Positions 34,103 to 47,811 of a stretch of 64,000 nucleotides of DNA are shown here, piece after piece. The stretch's first letter is position 1; every line of letters starts with the position of its first letter. Origin of the DNA: Pteria penguin. Taxonomy: Eukaryota > Mollusca > Bivalvia > Pterioida > Pteriidae. The translations under genes and the position numbers were made by a program. Under the pieces are notes generated by a model. That model saw nothing but the letters and a program-made list of their open reading frames with translations, was not told where the DNA came from and made no database searches. The stretch lies in the NCBI GenBank assembly GCA_035048485.1, contig CM068587.1:31171001-31235000 (forward strand). Reading direction: 5' to 3'.

Positions 34103-35319
34103 ATGAAGGTTAAGGTCTATTCTATCTCTGGATGCCATTTATTATGCAGCCCCACCACTAGATTTCTTCTGGTCTTCTTTGGTCTTCTCTGGTCTTCATT
34201 TAGTATCACCGCATTAAGTAATATGACATTTGCGGAAATATTGGTCGTTCAGGCCTGGCTTTTCCACTATGTCCCGGGTATGAACATGAAGTTGAAGCCC
34301 GCCACATGACACCCAATTTAGCCCGATGTAAAGGACATATTGTAAAATACCCTAAACATGTAAAATCCCGACACGGTAAAAAAAGTTGGCACTCATTTCT
34401 AATGTTATCTTTGACAAGTGTAGGTTACTCAGGTGGGTTGTTAGAGGGCGTTGGCATTGACTAACAGGTATGATGGATTTGTCATATGGATAATTTTGGG
34501 AAAGTCTACATAAAAAATCAGTAAATTGAGAAAAACTACACTTTAAATCAAAATTATTAGAATTGTTTACATTGATGTCTGCCATTTTTATCATCTAATG
34601 TTGTTTCAAACATTAGAGAGTTCCTCAAGGGAAGTAATCAAATTTCTACTTTTCCCATCAATTCAAGCATATTTTATTCAACCACTATTCAATAGTGTTT
34701 AAAAAACCCATAAAAAATTAAGCTAAAACTCAAAGCTAGTATCAAATTAGATATGTTGGTTACTTTCTCTTATTATAGATGGTCTGTTATTAGTCAGAAT
34801 ATTTAATTAAAGTTTAAATGATTAACACTGTAGCTAATGGACTGAGCTTTTGCCTATCTTGATATTTAGATAGCCAGTGCATCGTAATTATGACTTCAAT
34901 GCAGACTAAACTTTCAGAACTCAACTTTTTATGGATATACTAAATATTTATGATAAAAAATCTGTTTTTCATGACATAGCCTATATCACCTTTTTTCAAT
35001 ATTGTCTGACTCTTATATGGACAAGTACAATTTCGCTAGCTGAATGAATAATACAATGTGCAAAATAAAAGTAATTTACGCTAAACTGTAATTTGGAGTG
35101 TTATTAGGACAAAACACCATTGATGAGACAAATGTGAATAAATTGTGATTTATAATGAATACATCATTTTGAAGACCAGAAAACTGACATATGACTCAGA
35201 TGTTGGACAAAATCGCAATGGGCATGCAGAGCAACAAGAATAAGCACATAAAACGACATCTCGAATATGTGGTGGTAATACAGTTATGGTACTAACATAG
35301 GGTAATCAATGGATGCGAC

Positions 35320-37047
35320 TTTCGACACTGATTTGGTGTGGTTAACCGGTTTGGGGGTCAACCTTCCCACTTAGCACAATGGTAGTACTTACAATAGAAA
35401 TCATACATTTGAAATTTTATAAATAATGCTCAATAGAGGAAAAAAAAAGTTTAACAGGTTCCTGAAGTGAAGAGATCAAATAATAAATAACACATTATAT
35501 ATGCTATAGAAAATATGCAATACAATGTATAGATAAGTGATAACAACATTAGCCAATTAGATCTGTCTTTCAGAAAGCTAGCTAAGGTCTCTGATATTTA
35601 GAAGCCCCGATCAAAGGTTAGAGGGAATGAGATTCAGGGACTTTTGTCCCCTAGAATAGACAAGGCGCCGTCACAAACCCTTGTTAGTCACAGTACTACG
35701 CATAAAGAGAAGTCTGTATAAGGCTTTAGAGGGGTAAATACAAGACTTATACTGTCGATGTAAAAGGCGATAATCGAGTTTACAATTACATGCATGCCAT
35801 TTGTCAGTGAAGCTATCCTACGTATATGCTCAGTGACCATCGTTTTATACTAATGAATCCTATCTACGGTATCACAACATACTTGTCTGGTCGACAGGGG
35901 ATTTTTTTTTTCTTTTCTCCTGCTTGGTACCTGGTTCTTCTTAAGATTATAAATATTGATTACCAGTTTATGTTGTACATTTCGATACCCCTTCCGTTGG
36001 TTTCTTAGCATTTATATGCACTAGTAATCCTGTCTCGTGTTCTTCAATATTTCATGGTCTCTCACCGATAGTTATTTTGTTGAATTTTCATCGTATGTAG
36101 GAGATTTATTAATCAAAGTATTTTTAAATAGTGCGTCCATTTGAAAACACTTTTCTATGCTATATTGAAATGAATAGGGTCCATACATCGATGTACCTTG
36201 CAAACGGATTGTATTTCATATAAAATCAGACATAATTTAAACGTAAATACAAGAACTTTCTTTACAATCACTCCATCAAATATAATCACAATATTGATAA
36301 CGTTATTATTACTCTTATTGAAAGCATTACAAAACAACCTGGAGAAACTAAATCTGAAATGAAAAAAAAAAACGACGTTTAGTTGCTGAATTTTATCGGA
36401 TTAAACATCTACAAACCCCATATCCCCTTGGTCTCAATGACCAATTTTTTCAACAAGGGAACATTTCCTCTTACCATAACAATATCAATATATTTTCACC
36501 AAGACCAGACGTTAAGAGGAAACGCAGGTCGCACGGTCGTCACCGTAATGGCAACCGCAGAAGAAATGGTAGGTTAAATAGGTCATTAAACGACCTCCTG
36601 CAAATTGCAAGAAATAATAGTCGTCACGAACTTCTACATGTACATGCAATGGCATATTCCGGTCATCAGATAAAAAAAAAACAAAAAGATTCTATTACGG
36701 ACCTTGTCCAAACGTTTTAAGAGGAGACAAGGTCCTGAACCTCGTCCCCTCTGACTGTTTGTCGGGACTTTTATTGATCAAGGATCTGAGCTCGCTTACA
36801 GACGGGCAGAGCACGGTCTACTTATGTTGATGTCGCTTTACATATTTTTTATACCAACATTTTATTCTATAAACGGTTCGTATATAATAGATTATTATGA
36901 CCTCTCTTCTTAAGAAACCTGTTAATCCTTGTTCTCTATATAGAGGATTATTTATAAAAGTTTAAACGTGTTTCCTTTGATTGTGCTGCTTTTGCAGTGA
37001 GTGGGAAGGTGGGCGCCCGTAAACCGATTAACCACACCTATTGAGTG
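35320..37047. mobile_element. 1.7-kb foldback-like element in copy B
   Basis: Counterpart of 18047-19772 with the same inverted arms. The Arg/Lys-rich frame seen in copy A is broken here by a one-base deletion in a T-run and a two-base gain in an A-run. Confidence 0.55.
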
Positions 37048-38926
37048 GCGTTTGTTACTTCAATTTACCGTCCTAAGTCGGTATTGTAACCGCAGCACAA
37101 TCGAATATTTTTGTAATGTCGTTTTGCGTGTAAATTCTACTATTATCATGGGGGGTTTTTTTGTGCAGGTCCTTGGTGGTTTGCGTCAGACAGCTTTGTC
37201 AAATGTCTTCTGTTTTCTCTTTCAGTTGACCATGATACTTAGTCGAAACCAGCATGTGATGTGAATGTTTTCGAGGGGGTTTAAAGTGTCCAATTTAATT
37301 TTCCTTTTTAGAAATTCAAAAACATTTCCTTCTATACTTACGTACGTAAGACATCTTCCAAAGTAACTGCATTTTACCAATACATTCAATATCGTATACG
37401 AATGCTTAGTATATAACTTTGAAGAATTAAGGTCATAACTGGCTCGCAAAACTTTTATATCTCTCCACTAAGGAGTTCCTCGGAACAAATGCAGTAGATG
37501 ACAAGAAAGAGAACTGCAGCATTATCAGGAATTTTGCAAATACGGACTTTTTGTCTTTTCACAAACAGGTTTATGGAAAGGTTTCAATTTCTTCACTTTA
37601 TTCAGGTCATTATGTATGCAATATATTTTATTTCAAATATGAAAAATAAAATATCGAGTAATATGTTGTTTTGTCTACACATGGCAATGAACAATGTCTG
37701 AATCAGTCAATCAGTGAATTTGAATAAACTCCAAATTTTCAATTGGTAACCACATCAGACGTCACTGTGAGTCTCTATGAAAGACCATAAGAGGAAACTA
37801 GTTAAGTTTTGAAGCAAATCTATCCTAAAACTGAATAAGTAGGATATGACCTTAAAATACGGTTTAATGTTGCCGTGCAACGACTACGTATGAGGTTCAA
37901 TAGGTTTACGAGTCTGCTTTGAGTTGTACATCATGCGAAGAAGAGGTATGAAACATTCCGAATGTATTATGGGGTTTGAATTTATCGTAAGAGGTAATGC
38001 AAATTTTCAGTCATATATTACTAATATCATTGTGAAGACATTAATATCAGCATTTTGATTCACTGGAGAAGCATACATAGATAAAATAGTCTTAATTATA
38101 TTTCACTTTAGGCAATAGTCATAGCTAAAAGATAAAAAAAAAAAGATCAGGAAATTTTTTTTACTTAGAAACTGAAGACAAATACCGAACCATGCAAAGT
38201 CAGTTGTCTGGATCATTTCAGCGTTTGTCAATGGACCACATTAGAGCTTAGTATGCATATTAAATAATCACTGACTAAGCAATCAAAAGATCATTTTAAA
38301 TGAGGGGGTTGCAAATAATGATTTACAGTATGACAGGTTTCATAGTTGGTTATTGCATTTCCTAGGACCGAGATAATTATAAAATCATAATACGACATAA
38401 ATATGCCGCAGGGCACCATTGCTATAGGTAGAATTTATCGTTTGATAAGTAGAATTTCTCCATATCCCATGTCGTCATACGGATTACAGAATGAATATGC
38501 GTACATTCAATTTATGAGAAGAGTTAAGAATTGAATACTAAATCGCATTTATGCACAGAACGTGAAGGATCACCTGTGAATGACATTTCTTGCTTGAGGA
38601 CATTTTAGTATGAACGATGTATGATAATTAACATTCCATCTTTCTTGTTACTAATTTACACAGTTAATGTCGTGAATGTGACTACAGGTCTTTTAGTTTT
38701 TCATTGTTTTCCTATTCTTCCTGCAGTCAAATTATACATGTATTGATATATGCGCGCGTGTCCACAGATATTTGCGAGCTACAATGTATAATCGATTGTC
38801 GTTATTATATTATTATTACATATTTTGAAAATTTTATCAATAGATTATATAGAAAGTTTCCGGGCTAATATAGAGCCATAAATGCCCGCAAACTTCATAT
38901 CAGCCCAGGGATTATTTCCAGTTACG

Positions 38927-39042
38927 TGACGTCATACTTATATTTGACGTCATACCGTACGAAAACAAACATGGCGGACGTACTATTAACGAAAATACTT
39001 CCATTTATAGAATTAAATGTAGATGGACGGTTAAATATGTAA
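38927..39042 (+). promoter_or_regulatory. Paired CRE sites upstream of ATGGCGG (copy B)
   Basis: TGACGTCA at 38927-38934 and 38945-38952, then AACATGGCGGACG with ATG at 38971. The 23-codon frame is intact, with ATA changed to TTA (Ile to Leu) near its end. Confidence 0.35.
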
Positions 39043-39049
39043 TAAAAAG

Positions 39050-39125
39050 GACCGCCCTCGGTCTTTTAGCGGATGTGGCCCTCGCAAGCTCGGGCCGCTT
39101 TACCGCTCAAAGACCTCGGGCGGTC
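39050..39125. repeat. GC-rich hairpin, 76 bp (copy B)
   Basis: Identical to the hairpin at 21776-21851. Confidence 0.7.
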
Positions 39126-39294
39126 ATATTTCGTCGTATTCAGTCAATAACCTATAATTATTTGCCCTTAAGACAATAAGAAATAAACTCTTTTTCCTGA
39201 TGTAACGTTATCGTGGCACTATCAATAAAATACAATGGTATGCCGTCATAATCGGTCTTCTATTACAACGTCACAAGTTCCCACCACTAGGTTT

Positions 39295-39459
39295 GGGGCA
39301 GGCTTGGTGTAATGGTTAAGTGCTTAGCTTGAGGCGCCGACGATCCGGGTTCGATTCCCGGGTTGCACCACTATGTTTAAGAGGTTGGTAACCTCCTGCT
39401 TCCATGTCGCGATATAACTGAAATATTGTTAAAAGCGACGTAAAACACCAATCAACCAA
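39295..39459 (+). mobile_element. tRNA-derived SINE (copy B)
   Basis: Same insertion and same A-box and B-box as 22021-22185, so the SINE was present before the duplication. Confidence 0.8.
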
Positions 39460-39466
39460 CCTACCA

Positions 39467-39886
39467 CTACTGTCCGCGACACTCACTTTGTAAACCAAAA
39501 AATCTGGATTTTCACTTATTTATCTTTAAAATAGTTTTACAAAATTAATATCAATCGACAGATCTTGTTTAGCCGTAACTTTTGGTGTATGTTATATGTT
39601 TCTACGAAGAAGCATTCGTATTTTATAGGGAAAAAATCATTTTAGATAGGGCGTTTTCTATGTTAATTTTGACGTGACGTCGCCGATGTTTTACATTGAG
39701 TCTATCTAAAATTGATTTTTTTTTCTATAAAATATGAACGCTTCTTCAAATAATCATATAGCATACACCAAAAGTTACGACTAAACAAGATGTATCAAAT
39801 GGTTTTGCCTTTTTGAAATTATTCTGAAGATGAATAACTGAAAATCCAGATTTTACAGTTTCCAGAGTGAGTGGCGCGGACAGTAG
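39467..39886. mobile_element. Near-full-length palindromic MITE (copy B)
   Basis: Counterpart of 22193-22616, about 4 bp shorter, with small indels at the loop. Confidence 0.8.
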
Positions 39887-40236
39887 GTTTCACTCTCAAT
39901 GAATACGGCACGTGATAGCTCTGCCCGGTAACCCGAATGTTCTTCGTAACTTTTGTGCTTCTACACATTTCTTTGACCATCTGGTTACAGGCCGGGTACA
40001 GGTATTTTATGCCGTACTTACTCTCAATCGCAATGAAGCGTCAAGGCGACTCTGATCAAACCCTTTGTGGATCAAGTTGAATTATGACCCACACAAAATC
40101 AGAGGTGAAATCAAGCACTGAAAAGGAATAAGCATCACCTATCGTGTTAGCCGCAACAGCTCCATATATAAACATACAAATGAAACAAAAATTTTTCAAC
40201 TGCACATACCATATTGTAGACATAGTAATAGAATCT

Positions 40237-40384
40237 AGCACTAGTTTGAGTTCCAGATAGAAAAAGATCAGTCGAGGGTTGGATGAATCAGCAAATCTCA
40301 ACCGAAGCGTTAGCCGAGGTTGAGATATGATGATTCATTCAGCCCGAGACTGATCTTTTTCTATCTGGAACTCAAACTAGTGCT
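40237..40384. repeat. 148-bp hairpin (copy B)
   Basis: Counterpart of 22967-23114. The outer 37-bp arms match perfectly here (CCAGATAG with CTATCTGG). Confidence 0.8.
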
Positions 40385-42029
40385 TGATTATTTTTCTCGC
40401 ACCTCAGCAACTCGATGTAGGCTATAGATATTTTCAATGTTTTTATTTACTTCCTTTGATGGCCGAATCCAGATTGAATAAAAAGATAACCCGCCGAAAT
40501 AAAGTAAAACACCATGATATGCAGGAAGAAACTTTATATTTTGATAGGATTTTTCAACATTAAACTTAACGATAACACACAATGTTGACTATCTCTCTGA
40601 CGCAAAATTCGTGAGTCGCCTTGTTTCATTTGTTTGTAAACAATGCAGACGACGCGCGGAAGGATACAAAGTGTTCCGGATAGAATTTTCCAGTACTGAT
40701 AAAAAACGGGATTAGTCGATCTCCGATGCGAGAATATTGGTTCCATTACTTCTGTAGACCGTCAGGCCAAACACCTGTTATATTGCCGACAACATATCAG
40801 GGCTAGTACTTAAGTAGTCTAGTTGCTTAATCTCCAAGTAAGTTTTGTGCTATTTAATCTCTTTCGTAGAAAATGGCTGTTAATGATCTTCATAAAGTCT
40901 GCATCAAATTGAAAATGAAGATAAGTTTTGGGGTATGATAGAAATAAGTGAGATATTCGCAAGAAACGGATTTATTTTTATTGAGGCTATGCGTGTCTAT
41001 GACGCAGGAGAATTTGTGTCACAAGACTGGAGATACCCACACTTATATACACTTAGAACTTATATACAGAAGCATGATGAAAATCGGGATTTTCTGCATT
41101 CAGCCAAATTTGTCGAGAACAATACGATAAATCCTTTCATAAATTTTATATAATTGTATATAGATGTGCATCCTATTAAACTGTCAAATTTGTCATTTTC
41201 GACATTTTTCACGAAAGTTAACATAATTGGTGTCAAAAGAAATCAAATCTCGTCCTAAATGATTTTACTTTCACTTTTTATCGTCGTTTTGGGATATGTA
41301 CTGAGCACATTTAGGTATAAACATTTCTCCAGGAACAAATTATAGGTGCAACATACGATCTTTTTAAGGGTGTATGTTTTATATTGTTTTATCATGTTGC
41401 TAATGACGTCATGTTTCGGGGGTACACGACCCTTTGACGATGGTTTAGTTTAAGGCTATTACAATCATTACAGTCACACATAACATGATAAAAGGGGCAT
41501 ATATACAATGTACATAACATTTCAGTCACGTCGTTAAATACTTTTCACGAGCTCTACACTTATAAGAAAATAAGTGATCCAGAAATATAAAATACAAGAT
41601 TTCTGATGCTACATGTATGTCGTTGTTACACAAACACGGTGGATATTCATGGTTTCCCTCGAATTCCTTACGTTGCCCGGAAGTCGGTTGTAAACGCCCC
41701 CTATTCATTAAACAGCGCCCATCATGTGTGACAAAACATATAAATGACACAAATATATCTCAACACCACATCCATGAGATAAATATATCTCAACACCACA
41801 TCCATGAGATAAATATATTAAACATTATATAAAATGACATCTCAGACACACATCAGAATAGACGTCTATGATATCTTTTCAATTTCAAACATAGTCGAAC
41901 GCATGGGTTTAATACATAAGTTCCCCGCGGAGGATTTGAATTCAGTGTTATAATACCCTTTTTCCTGATATTATGTAGCAGTGCCACTTTCTACATAGCG
42001 TTTGTTCACATTCAGGTATATTATGCAGT

Positions 42030-42162
42030 ACTGAATTATATTTGTATTGTCTGTATGTAAGGGCATTTACTGCGGGTGTGGCTAGCCAAACAGGAGACGC
42101 TCAGTCCTTCCGGGCAATTGGTTTCGCTCCTGAATTTCAGGGATCCGTGAATGTCCAAAGTG
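42030..42162 (+). CDS. Possible orphan exon (copy B), unrecognised
   Basis: Same open frame and splice-like borders as 24754-24886. Confidence 0.2.
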
Positions 42163-44023
42163 GTAAACTGTTGTTAGTGTCATTGTCATGGGACACCAGT
42201 TACTTTCGTATTTTACATTATACGACATTATGCGACATTATACGACATTATGCGACACCTTCTTCAGAAATTGTTACACACCACAGAAAACCGGTCTAAG
42301 ACTTTAACAACCATTAATATAGGATACAAATATAACTTGTGCTCGATCACAATGACACTTGCTACAGTCTATCATTCATGGAGACCCTGAATTCTTCTTC
42401 TTGGGAATTATTGAAACCATCATTATATAATTTACTTTGTACCTATTTTCTGACTATTTACAGTACAACCTGATGCAAAATTCATAACACGGAGCAATAA
42501 TTATTCAACATGTCCGATTTACTTGTTTATGATATAAAATTATTTTACTAAATGCAATAATTTCAAACTATGTATTGATATTATAAACACTAATGTATGA
42601 CAAGATCTTACATACATAATATAGACTCTGACAGTTGAACCTGCCTAGGTAAGTGAAGAGTCCTTCCCTGTCAAATCCTTGATAATAACTGACAAACAAG
42701 TCAAGAGAAAGTAGTGTGGGGGAGAGATACTAAACTCCGAATTACCGATATTTTGTGCTTTAAAGGGTAACGCTATTTTGCTCTACATGTAGCCATGGTG
42801 GTCATCTTGAATATTTTGTTATTGTTACTCCTCCTGAAGGATTTGTTCTAATAATATAATACCTTTAAGAAATAAAAGGGTCTAAGGACGATCAAACATT
42901 TGAATGTGTCATGTGGACTCAATGGAAAAAAAACAGCCATCTTGAATTTGATGCTATCGCTACGCTCCCTGAACAATTAGTCCTTATGATATGAAACTTT
43001 GAATTGACAATATTGTGACGAATTGTTATTGGTACTTGATGATATTGGAGCTCTAGAAAAATTCAAAATGGTCAACATGGCGGCCATCTTAAATCTCTTT
43101 TAATTGATACTCCGTCTTCATAAATTGTTCTGATGACATATTGTCTTGGCTTAGGCCAGTACATTTAGATCCTAATCAGAATTCAGAACCACTTAACATT
43201 CATAATATTTAGAATTTAGGGAACAAATTGCTTTGTCCTTTGCGAGAACATTAGAATGTTTTCTCATGAAACAATAGTTTTTATAAGTTTGACATAATCC
43301 CATTTAAGAGAATGAATGTCAAGGATTTAGGTCGTAACATCACCTTCTTCAGAAATTGTTGGATTGACCTCAGTTTGCTAAGTAGAAGCAAAACGCTCCT
43401 GGGATCTTGAACCAATGCGGTTGTTGACACGGAAATCAGTCAATTACTCGAATCCTGTGTCACTTAATTAAATAAAAATCCATATAGCATACACGACATC
43501 TGACTTTAACTTCAACTGTATATCCACATAATGGTATACGCTGAACTTATTTAAAAGGAACATGTACATTTCGGCCCATTATTTGTATATGATATATCTT
43601 CCCCACCCACATTCCCATTTTTAGTTATTTTAAAACTTTTTGTGAAAGAAATAAGAGGAGTTACTGGCTCAGATATGTGGCAGAAGTCACCATGGAGCTA
43701 TATTTGCAATTGGTTTAAACATCATTTATTAATTACATATACATAAATCAGTCAACAATTAAAACTATCAGGATTTGGCAACAAGATAATGATCTTATGT
43801 TAAGCCATCTCCTGGAATACATGACTATCAGGAACAAAACAAGAGAGCAGACAGTATACATTTAGCTGTGATATGTTTAAACCATTTGTGATTGTACAGA
43901 AAGGGTAATGAAAGGGAGCGAGAAAATGATTTGCAGTCACTCGTAGATACATTATGTCATTGCTTTAATAGATCATAGATATTGCAGATAACAATCACAG
44001 GGCACATCTCTTCTTCCTGATTC

Positions 44024-44164
44024 CATCTAGCCACCTTCTTCCCAATTACATCTGGCCACCTTTTTTCCGATTACATCTGGCCACCTTTTTCCCAATTACA
44101 TCTGGCCACCTTCTTCCCGATTCCATCTGGCCATCTTCTTCCCGTTTACATCTGGCCACCTTCT
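44024..44164. repeat. 25-bp minisatellite (copy B)
   Basis: Same CCCAATTACATCTGGCCACC-type array as in copy A. Confidence 0.85.
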
Positions 44165-44561
44165 TGTAAAATTCTAGATTCACCAACACATTCCCCTATG
44201 TCTTTTTTGCTTTCTCTCATAGCATTCGTAATGTCAGGTCGGTGTGTCTGGAGCCGAGATCCTGTTACGATAATTCATCTACTTTGCTTTGTGTTCATTT
44301 GATTGATTGATTGATTGATTGATTGGAAGTTTTATCTATTTTTGAGTTTTTCTCTGGGTTTGTTAGACAATTATTTTGGCGGTCTTAAAATAAAGGAAGT
44401 CAACCATAATCAAAGACTGCCCAGTTCCAGTCTCGTTATTCCTGGACTTGTAACATTTCATGGACTTCTCAGTGTCTTATGCATTTCAATTTAAGACCTT
44501 TACATTAAAATGTTATAACATGGTTTCTTTCGAAGGATTAAAAACTAAAGAGTAGTACTTG

Positions 44562-45249
44562 AACCCCAAAACCTTGACTCGCAAACCAAGAGCCATGCAT
44601 ATTACTGAACCAAGAGCTATACACACTACCGGACCAAGAACCATGTACACTACCAAACAAAGAGCCAATCAAAAAAGAGCAAACTACCGAATCAAGAGTC
44701 ATAAATATTAGCAAAACATGAGCATAGCACATTACTGCACTAATTGCCAATTACACTAGTAACCAAGAGCCAAGCTCATTACCGCATTTCACCGCACTAA
44801 GAGCCAATCGCATTACCCAACCAAGAGCCAAGCACACCAGCAAACAAGAGCAAAGCATGTTACCGTACCAAGCGCCAAGATAACTAGCAAACCATCAACA
44901 AAGTACAATACCAACCAACAATTACGCACATTACCCAGCCAAGAGCCAAGCACACTAGCAACCAAGAGCCAAATATATTACCATACAAAGAGCCCAGCAA
45001 ACGAGTAAACAAACAGCTAAGTATACTACCAAACCAAGAGCCAAGCACATTACACAACACAGAGCCATGTACACTAGCAAACCAAGAGTCAAGCACATTA
45101 CCGAACCAAAAACAAAACACTCTAGTAAAGAAAGAGCCACGCACCATATCGCACCAGGTGGCAAGCACACCACCAAACCAAGATCCAAGTACACTATGGT
45201 ACCGAACCAAGAGCCAAACACAACACCGAACCAAGAGCCAAACACTCTA
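44562..45249. repeat. Degenerate CCAAGAGCCAAGCACA minisatellite (copy B)
   Basis: Counterpart of 27296-27985, almost identical. Confidence 0.75.
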
Positions 45250-45368
45250 CTGAGTGAGAACATTCGGAAGCCTTATGTCACCACTTTGACAATGCAGTAT
45301 CAAAACTCGATATGTTACGCTGTTTTTCCAGTCATTTAACTCTAAAAATGTTTTGAGCAGCTGTTTAG

Positions 45369-46263
45369 GCACCGTGTAAAATATGGAATGGAATGGAATG
45401 GAATCGTGGAATGGAATTGTGGAATGGAATGGAATGATGGAATGGAATGAAATAGATTTTGGAATAGAAGTTTGGAATACTTTTTACGTCCGGCCTAAAA
45501 GGCATCTGTTTGTCTGCCTGGCTGTCCGTTCGTCCGTTAATCCCTCCCGATTTCATAAATACAATAACTTTTCCACCGTTCGAGATAGAGACTCCATGTT
45601 CGGCATGCTTATTTAACTAATGAAACCCTTTGAAATGACATTAAGGTCAGTGACCTTGTGACCTTAAACGTGACCTTCATACTAAAATACAACAATTTTT
45701 GCCAATGCATGCTATGTCAATCTAGTCCCACCTACTTGCTTTTAAAATTTTCTAAACATTGACATGTGATAATCAGATACTAATTCTCGACCAAGCGGGT
45801 ACCACACACGACAAAATCAATCACTGAAAGGTTTTATCCTGGCTGTGTCTGATTCGAGCTATTACTTGATTAGCAATCATTTTACCACCTGTCAGTGTTA
45901 AATTAGTCTTAGATTTATAAATACCAAAATTTTGGCACGATGATCAATGATCAGTTGTACAGACTGACCAATGGTCAGTTGTCACATTTTGATCTTTATA
46001 AAGAGTTCATTGTGTGAAAAGATAACGCAAAAAGTTTTTATTTCAAAATTTTACTGGACTCACCAGTGGTCACTTATTACACATTTACCATAAAAATGTA
46101 ACCTCTTTCATCTCAAGAAACCGAATGTGTGACCCTTACACCAAAAGTTTAACTTAAAATCTTCATTCCAAAATTCTTTCCGTATTCCATTCCATAAACC
46201 CATTCCATTCTACTGTTCCATTCCACGATTCCATTCCATTCCATTCCATATTTTACACGGTGC
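45369..46263. mobile_element. 895-bp foldback DNA element with 11-bp target duplication (copy B)
   Basis: Same ends and same CAGCTGTTTAG flanks (45358-45368 and 46264-46274) as in copy A. It carries about 46 extra bases near 46069-46120 (starting CACTTATTACACATTTACCA). Confidence 0.85.
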
Positions 46264-46287
46264 CAGCTGTTTAGCAACTGTTGTTAA

Positions 46288-47811
46288 ATTTGCAAACGTC
46301 ATTATATTGAGAATAACATCATTTATATCATTATGAAATTATTCATTCCATCCACAACATAAAATATAAATCCTTGAAGAACTACGGTAAAAGTTCATTA
46401 TACTATACATGTAATTGGAGTCAATAAACTTTCCGAGGCAAAGGATGTAATAAAAACTAAACATAGTGACAAGAGGAAGTTTAAGGTCCGTATGTTGTTC
46501 ACTAGCGATGAGAAGGCCGAGGGTAAGATGAAATTACCCTAAAACTAAAGGAGCATCTTCCTCATGCATAGTTCTGTCCCTAGATTGGTTATGTGGCTCT
46601 TACTGTAAAGATCAATTTAATAATGAGTTTGCACTTCAAATATCTATATTCTTGATTTCCACAGTTTAGGCCTTGAGAATCACGGAAGAGACATAAGTTG
46701 TTGAAATGCCCATATGGTGCACCAAAATTTACACATATACATATATTCTGATATTTACTCTTTAGCATTTACTATTAAGTTGCCTGTATTTTTCTTTTTT
46801 ATTTACACCAGGCAAAGGATAGGGACACACCATTCCTCCCGTAGGTCAACGTAAATGTCATTTGATTATTTTAAGCTCGATTTCTGAAGTTGCCCCTTTT
46901 ACACTTAAATCTTGGATCTACCGCTAATACACCTACAACTAGGTGTAGAACAAGAAAGATAAAATAGGTCGAATGCCTTTGCTACGTATATACTTCGCAC
47001 AGGGAATACTTATCTAAATTGCTCTATGAACAGCAAGAAGAATGCACGAGGTCATATAATACAACAACAACATAAAAAAACCTGGCACAAATGCTAGAGG
47101 GAAATACGCGTTGAACTTTCTGTTGTTGACAAAATGATGATTTGTCTTCTGATGTTAGGTCAGAAATGGGAATTCCTAAGGTGTGATAGATGACAGTCAA
47201 TGAGATGGAGAAATTGTTTACATAAAGAGTGTTTTAGGATGTTGATGTCGTCGACATTGAAATATTTGTGGTTTATAATGACAGCTTAAAACAACAGTTT
47301 CTATATCGATGTTTTATAGGCCATTTAATCTCTTGGTGATGATCAGAAGTTTGTTCGACGTTTTCTCTTCTTTTATTAATTTTCAATTTTGGGGGGTTGG
47401 GGGGGGGTTGTTTTGGGGGTTTTTGTGTTTTTGGTTTTTTGTTTTTTGCCTTTTTTTTGTTATTCTTTTTATTTTCATTTTTATTTTTATTTGTTTTATA
47501 TTTTATTTCATTTTATTCATTTATATGTTAATTTGTGTTTATGTGTTAATATGTTTTTTTTTTAATAATCTATTTATTTTTTGTTATCGGGGGATGAAAG
47601 ATTCGTGTGTTGTAACTTTATTTATTTTTGAACAAAATATACACAAATAAGTCATTTTGAGGAACCTTTTGAATTGATAATAATAATGATAAAAAGATAA
47701 TGATAATAGTAATAATAGTCATGAGAATAATAATATTTCAATCAACATTTTATCAACTGCAATATTTTCGAAGGACAGTACCCAATAAGGACAATTTACC
47801 TTGGTATCTGA
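46288..47811. other. Unique and low-complexity DNA right of copy B
   Basis: No gene seen. 47392-47580 is G/T-rich then T-rich; the 113-codon frame across it (Phe/Leu/Ile rich) is a composition artefact. Confidence 0.45.

Larger units (their letters stand above)
28981..35028. other. 6.05-kb spacer between the duplicated copies, with inverted ends
   Basis: The spacer begins GTACATGTCCATATAAGAAT then CAGACAAAAGGTGATATAG. It ends with the reverse complement of GTACTTGTCCATATAAGAGT, CAGACAATATTG and AAAAAAGGTGATATAG, so about 45-50 bp at the two ends are inverted repeats whose outer edge coincides with the duplication junctions. No transposase-like frame inside. It contains the GTTGCCATGG repeats, an ACAAGAGGCCC repeat, a MITE, a 35-bp hairpin element and microsatellites. 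Either an inserted element or the scar of the rearrangement that separated the copies. Confidence 0.6.
35029..46287 (+). repeat. 11.2-kb direct duplication, copy B
   Basis: Same block as 17756-28980, shifted by about 17.27 kb. Visible differences include T7/T6 and A8/A10 homopolymer changes around 36445 and 36671, a 6-bp gain (ACATGT) near 41612, a 4-bp loss near 45276 and about 46 bp gained at 46069-46120. Left neighbour is GGACAAGTAC (end of the spacer); right neighbour is ATTTGCAAACG, unlike the right side of copy A. Confidence 0.9.

Noticed and set aside
47309..47650. 113-codon hydrophobic frame as a membrane protein
   Set aside because: Derived from G/T and T-rich low-complexity sequence.
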